A stretch of 64,000 nucleotides of DNA from contig LUJQ01000049.1 of assembly GCA_001689485.1 (NCBI GenBank), positions 23,753 through 87,752 on the forward strand, given 5' to 3'. Numbering within the stretch: position 1 is the first letter of the stretch; every line of letters begins with the position of its first letter. Made by a program: the position numbers and the translations under genes. Below the pieces are notes generated by a model, which was given only the letters and a program-made list of their open reading frames with translations, had not been told where the DNA came from and made no database searches. Shown here piece after piece: positions 60,679 to 64,000 of this stretch. Source of the stretch: Bacteroidales bacterium M6 (GTDB lineage Bacteria > Bacteroidota > Bacteroidia > Bacteroidales > Muribaculaceae).

Positions 60679-62142
60679 ATGAAATGTGGTTTTGACAACG
60701 AGAAATATCTCAAAATTCAGTCCGAACATATCAAAGAGCGCATAGCGCAGTTCGGCAACAAACTTTATCTAGAGCTGGGAGGAAAACTTTTCGACGACTA
60801 TCACGCAAGCCGCGTCCTCCCCGGTTTCCAACCCGACAGCAAATTGCGCATGCTCAGCCAGTTGAGCGACCATGCTGAAATCGTAATCGTAATCAGCGCC
60901 CTCGACATCGAAAAAAACAAGGTGCGCAACGATTTGGGAATAACTTACGATATGGACGTGCTGCGCCTGCGCACCGAATTCCAAAACCGTGGTTTCCTTG
61001 TCGGCTCGGTTGTAATCACCCATTATAACGGGCAGAGCAGTGCCGACGCATTCCGTCAACGGCTTGAACGCCTGGGCATCACCACTTACTGCCACTACAC
61101 CATCGAAGGATACCCCACAAACGTGGCACTCATCGACTCCGAAGAAGGGTTTGGCCGCAATGATTATGTGGTGACAACGCGCCCGCTGGTAATAGTCACC
61201 GCCCCGGGCCCGGGCAGCGGCAAAATGGCAGTTTGCCTCAGCCAGCTTTACAATGAACATAAACGCGGCATCGAGGCCGGTTATGCCAAATTCGAGACCT
61301 TCCCGGTTTGGAGCCTGCCGCTGAAACACCCTGTAAACATCGCTTACGAGGCTGCCACAGCCGACCTCAACGATGTGAACATGATTGACCCGTTCCATCT
61401 GGAAGCCTATGGCAAAACAGCCATCAACTATAACCGTGATATCGAGATTTTTCCCGTGCTCAATGCCCTTTTCGAAGGCATCTACGGCGAGAATCCCTAT
61501 AAATCGCCGACCGATATGGGGGTGAACATGGTAGGCTTCTGCATCAATGATGACGAAGCATGCCGCGAGGCATCGAAAAACGAAATCATACGCCGCTACT
61601 TTACAGCGCTCAACCAGATGGCAGAAGGCGGATGCAACGAGTGCGAAGTAAATAAAATCAGCCTGCTGATGAACCAGGCCAAGATTTCCCCATCCTACAG
61701 AAAGCCGGTCATAGCCGCAAGGGAACGTGCGGCACAATGCGGCAAATACAGCTCCGCAATCGAACTTGCCGACGGCACTATTATCACAGCCGAATCAGGC
61801 GAACTCATGGGGCCTAGCGCGGCTTTGATTCTCAATGCCACAAAGCATCTTGCCGGAATCGACCACAATATAAAACTGATTCCGCAACACATGATCGAAC
61901 CCATACAGCACACCAAGACAAACTATCTGCGCAGCCGCAACCCGCGCCTGCACACCGACGAAGTGCTGGTAGCCCTTTCGGTACTCAGCCCGCATGACGA
62001 AAATTGCCGCCGGGCACTTGAAAAACTTCCTGAACTGAACGGTTGCCAGGTGCATTCCACCGTAATGCTGGGTGAGGTCGACCGCAAAATTTTCAAAAAA
62101 CTCGGCGTCGGGCTGACCTGCGACCCTGCAAAAAAGCACTGA
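60679..62142 (+). CDS. DUF1846 family protein
   Basis: A 487-residue cytoplasmic protein of DUF1846, recognised from GFDNEKYLKIQSEHIKERI, LGGKLFDDYHASRVLPGF, VVTAPGPGSGKMAVCLSQLYNEH and NPYKSPTDMGVNMVGF. The GPGSGK segment resembles a P-loop, suggesting nucleotide binding, and the overall design is a large alpha/beta protein. Function is not known; relatives are widespread in anaerobes. A GTG start at 60643 is possible on paper, but the promoter box overlaps it, leaving the ATG at 60679 with almost no leader. Confidence 0.85.
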   Translation: MKCGFDNEKYLKIQSEHIKERIAQFGNKLYLELGGKLFDDYHASRVLPGFQPDSKLRMLSQLSDHAEIVIVISALDIEKNKVRNDLGITYDMDVLRLRTEFQNRGFLVGSVVITHYNGQSSADAFRQRLERLGITTYCHYTIEGYPTNVALIDSEEGFGRNDYVVTTRPLVIVTAPGPGSGKMAVCLSQLYNEHKRGIEAGYAKFETFPVWSLPLKHPVNIAYEAATADLNDVNMIDPFHLEAYGKTAINYNRDIEIFPVLNALFEGIYGENPYKSPTDMGVNMVGFCINDDEACREASKNEIIRRYFTALNQMAEGGCNECEVNKISLLMNQAKISPSYRKPVIAARERAAQCGKYSSAIELADGTIITAESGELMGPSAALILNATKHLAGIDHNIKLIPQHMIEPIQHTKTNYLRSRNPRLHTDEVLVALSVLSPHDENCRRALEKLPELNGCQVHSTVMLGEVDRKIFKKLGVGLTCDPAKKH

Positions 62143-62173
62143 CCGGTCATTTCGATAACAATATCACATATAC

Positions 62174-62210
62174 TGATGGCGCTGTCTCAAAAAACGACAC
62201 AGCGCCATCA
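62174..62210. terminator. 12-bp hairpin after the DUF1846 gene
   Basis: TGATGGCGCTGT (62174-62185) pairs with ACAGCGCCATCA (62199-62210), loop 13 nt, 31 bp after the stop. No U-tract follows. Confidence 0.65.
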
Positions 62211-62283
62211 TCGTATATCGACCTGTTATAACCGCATCCGCAATGCCATGGAAGCCCCACTAACCCTATTTAACCTAAAAATA

Positions 62284-62315
62284 TTTGGCTACCAGCATGA
62301 TTTTGAGTAACTTTG
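62284..62315 (+). promoter_or_regulatory. Promoter for etfB-etfA
   Basis: TTTG (62284-62287) and TAACTTTG (62308-62315) are 20 bp apart. The leader to 62413 is about 92 nt. Confidence 0.6.
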
Positions 62316-62412
62316 CAGCTGCCTTGATACGGGCGCAGCACTTTAGGTGCAAAATCATAACCGGCAACAGCCGTTTGCAAGAAAACATAAACCAAAACTT
62401 AATAACGACATT

Positions 62413-63285
62413 ATGAGTTTAAACATCGTAGTTCTTGCCAAGCAGGTGCCCGACACCCGCAACGTAGGAAAAGATGCTATGAAGGAGGACGGCACCATCA
62501 ACCGTGCGGCGCTGCCTGCCATCTTCAACCCCGAGGATCTCAACGCCCTTGAACAGGCTCTCCGCCTCAAGGACGCCAACCCTGGAACCAAAGTCACCAT
62601 CCTCACCATGGGTCTTCCCCGTGCAGCCGAGGTTATTCGCGAAGCCATTTTCCGTGGCGCCGATACCGGTATAGTACTCACCGACCGCGCTCTCGGCGGT
62701 GCCGACACCCTTGCCACCTCCTATTCACTGGCACAAGCCATCAAGAAGATGGGCAATATCGACATGATGCTCTGCGGCCGCCAGGCTATCGACGGCGACA
62801 CCGCACAGGTAGGCCCCCAGGTTGCCGAGAAACTCGGTCTCCCGCAGGTTACCTATGCCGAGGAAATCCTTGACCTCTCAAACGGCTATGTAACAGTCAA
62901 GCGCCGTTTGGAATCAGGCGTAGAAACGGTGAAAGCCCCCCTCCCCTGCGTGGTTACAGTAAACGGTTCGGCTGCCGAATGCCGCCCGCGCAACGCAAAA
63001 CGCGTAATGCAGTTCAAGTATGCCGTTTCTCCTTCTGAAAAAGAAAAACTTTCCGACGAACTCAAAGCCTTGGTCGACAAACGCCCCGGCCTGAACCTGC
63101 AGGAATGGAGCGCGGCCTTCGTCGAAGCCGATCCCGAACAAATCGGTATGCCCGGCTCACCCACAAAGGTAAAGGCTATTGAGAACGTGGTGTTTACCGC
63201 AAAGGAAAGCCTCTGCTTCACCGATGACGACACCCAGATTGAAAACCTCGTGAAAGACCTCATCGCCAACCACACCATAGGTTGA
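62413..63285 (+). CDS. etfB: Electron transfer flavoprotein beta subunit
   Basis: A 290-residue EtfB/FixA protein. Diagnostic segments are IVVLAKQVPDTRNV at the N-terminus, FNPEDLNALEQALRLKD, the AMP/nucleotide-binding LCGRQAIDGDTAQVGPQVAEKLGLPQVTYA-like block (about 120-150), and GSPTKVKAIENVVF near the C-terminus. It transfers electrons from acyl-CoA dehydrogenases or similar flavoproteins. It is somewhat longer than the about 260-residue family standard. The frame is open to 62347; the ATG at 62413 gives the usual start. etfA follows after 38 bp. Confidence 0.92.
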   Translation: MSLNIVVLAKQVPDTRNVGKDAMKEDGTINRAALPAIFNPEDLNALEQALRLKDANPGTKVTILTMGLPRAAEVIREAIFRGADTGIVLTDRALGGADTLATSYSLAQAIKKMGNIDMMLCGRQAIDGDTAQVGPQVAEKLGLPQVTYAEEILDLSNGYVTVKRRLESGVETVKAPLPCVVTVNGSAAECRPRNAKRVMQFKYAVSPSEKEKLSDELKALVDKRPGLNLQEWSAAFVEADPEQIGMPGSPTKVKAIENVVFTAKESLCFTDDDTQIENLVKDLIANHTIG

Positions 63286-63323
63286 TGAAACGGTCGGTTA
63301 CACATTCCAAACACTGAAGCATT

Positions 63324-64000
63324 ATGTCAGATCAGAATAACTTAATCGTATATTGCGAATTCGAGGACGGCAAAGTGGCCGACGTGAGCCTTGAGCTCCT
63401 CACCAAAGGCCGTCAGCTTGCATCGGAACTCGGGGTTAAGCTTGAAGCGGTGGTAGTAGGCGACAACCTCGAAGGTGTAGAAAACCAACTCTTCCCCTAC
63501 GGGGCCGACGTTGTTTACAAGGTGGAAGACAAGCGTCTCTATCCCTACACATCCAACCCCCATGCTGCCGTATTGATTAATCTTTTCAAGGAAATCAAAC
63601 CGCAAATCTGCCTTATGGGTGCCACATGCATCGGCCGCGACCTCGGTCCCCGCGTGTCATCATGCCTCCATTCAGGTCTTACAGCCGACTGCACATCGCT
63701 CGTTATCGGCGACCACAAAGACCCCAAAACAGGCAAAGAATATCAGAACCTCCTTTACCAGATTCGTCCTGCATTCGGCGGGAACATCGTAGCCACGATT
63801 GTCAACCCCGACTGCCGTCCGCAGATGGCCACCGTGCGCGAAGGAGTGATGAAAAAAGAAATCTTCAACCCCGAACACAAGGGGGAAGTAATCAACCTTG
63901 ACGCGAAAAAATATGTGGCCGACAGTGATTTCGTTGTTGAAATCATCGACCGCCACATCGAAAAGTCGAAAATCAATATCAAGAACTCCCCCATCATCGT
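63324..64000 (+). CDS. etfA: Electron transfer flavoprotein alpha subunit, 5' part only
   Basis: The frame from the ATG at 63324 is open to the end of the window (225 codons seen of about 330-340 expected). The N-terminal domain is recognisable: NLIVYCEFEDGKVADVSLELL, GVKLEAVVVGDNLEGV, MGATCIGRDLGPRVSSCLHSGLTADCT and FGGNIVATIVNPDCRPQMATVREGV. The C-terminal FAD-binding domain lies beyond the window. With etfB it forms the ETF heterodimer that holds FAD and AMP. It is co-transcribed with etfB (38 bp gap). Confidence 0.92.
   Translation, partial: MSDQNNLIVYCEFEDGKVADVSLELLTKGRQLASELGVKLEAVVVGDNLEGVENQLFPYGADVVYKVEDKRLYPYTSNPHAAVLINLFKEIKPQICLMGATCIGRDLGPRVSSCLHSGLTADCTSLVIGDHKDPKTGKEYQNLLYQIRPAFGGNIVATIVNPDCRPQMATVREGVMKKEIFNPEHKGEVINLDAKKYVADSDFVVEIIDRHIEKSKINIKNSPII

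Noticed and set aside
60769..61737. A 322-codon open frame on the minus strand inside the DUF1846 gene
   Set aside because: Antisense to a well-conserved family protein; composition rich in Cys, His, Val and Phe typical of shadow frames.
1..64000. CRISPR arrays, tRNA or rRNA genes, insertion sequences, prophage
   Set aside because: No regularly spaced repeats, cloverleaf-like intergenic sequence, transposase or phage structural proteins were found on either strand by reading.

Overview
The window is a densely packed, chromosomal (core-genome) stretch of a member of the Bacteroidales, most likely from the Muribaculaceae or a related gut family. The evidence is the repeated Bacteroidetes-type promoter (TTG or TTTG, about 19-20 bp, then TAnnTTTG), the near absence of Shine-Dalgarno sequences, and gene content typical of the order: pyrophosphate-dependent phosphofructokinase, DAHP synthase/chorismate mutase fusion, PCMD lipoprotein, DUF4923, DUF4250, DUF3098, glycine-lipid acyltransferases and a separated ftsE/ftsX pair. 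The family-level placement is inference. I see no insertion sequence, phage, CRISPR array, rRNA or tRNA.

Layout. 1-3.8 kb: the end of a GH125 mannosidase, murI, and the convergent comF-recX-prmC group. 3.8-11.6 kb: a leftward surface-chemistry region with glycine-lipid acyltransferases (glsA, glsB), a Wzi-like outer-membrane protein, a lipocalin-like lipoprotein, a LegB-type sugar-nucleotide dehydratase, an unknown acidic protein, an ATP-grasp ligase and a NeuB-type nonulosonate synthase. 11.7-13.2 kb: a DUF115-like protein and YigZ. 13.3-18.2 kb: the leftward ftsX-DUF3098-uppP-truB-queA-DUF2148 operon. 18.2-22.5 kb: miaB and an acetyl/succinyl-CoA transferase diverge from one symmetric promoter, followed by an SBF-type transporter. 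22.6-25.3 kb: a Crp-like regulator, a predicted structured non-coding RNA in a gene-free gap, and an abundant-type OmpA protein.

25.4-32.4 kb: DAHP synthase/chorismate mutase, a lipoprotein and a secreted endonuclease, PPi-PFK, TatD and a polyprenyl synthase. 32.5-38 kb: DUF4250, a UvrD helicase, carboxynorspermidine decarboxylase, a glycosyltransferase and RadC in a rightward chain. 38.1-42.2 kb: a leftward four-gene envelope operon of unknown function, with a 36-bp perfect palindrome upstream. 42.7-46 kb: DUF4923 and a TrkH/TrkA potassium uptake pair. 46-48.1 kb: aspartate kinase and ftsE. 48.4-56.4 kb: tig, clpP, clpX, recQ, an ABC-F protein with a degenerate second ATPase domain, and a Dabb protein. 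56.4-64 kb: purL, a small membrane protein, DUF1846, and etfB with the start of etfA.

Most genes are housekeeping. The items most worth attention are the candidate ncRNA at about 23,534-23,786, the mirror-symmetric bidirectional promoter at 19,664-19,729, the 36-bp palindrome at 42,396-42,431, the linkage of lipid, outer-membrane and nonulosonate genes at 3.8-11.6 kb, the half-dead ABC-F protein, and two probable leaderless mRNAs.
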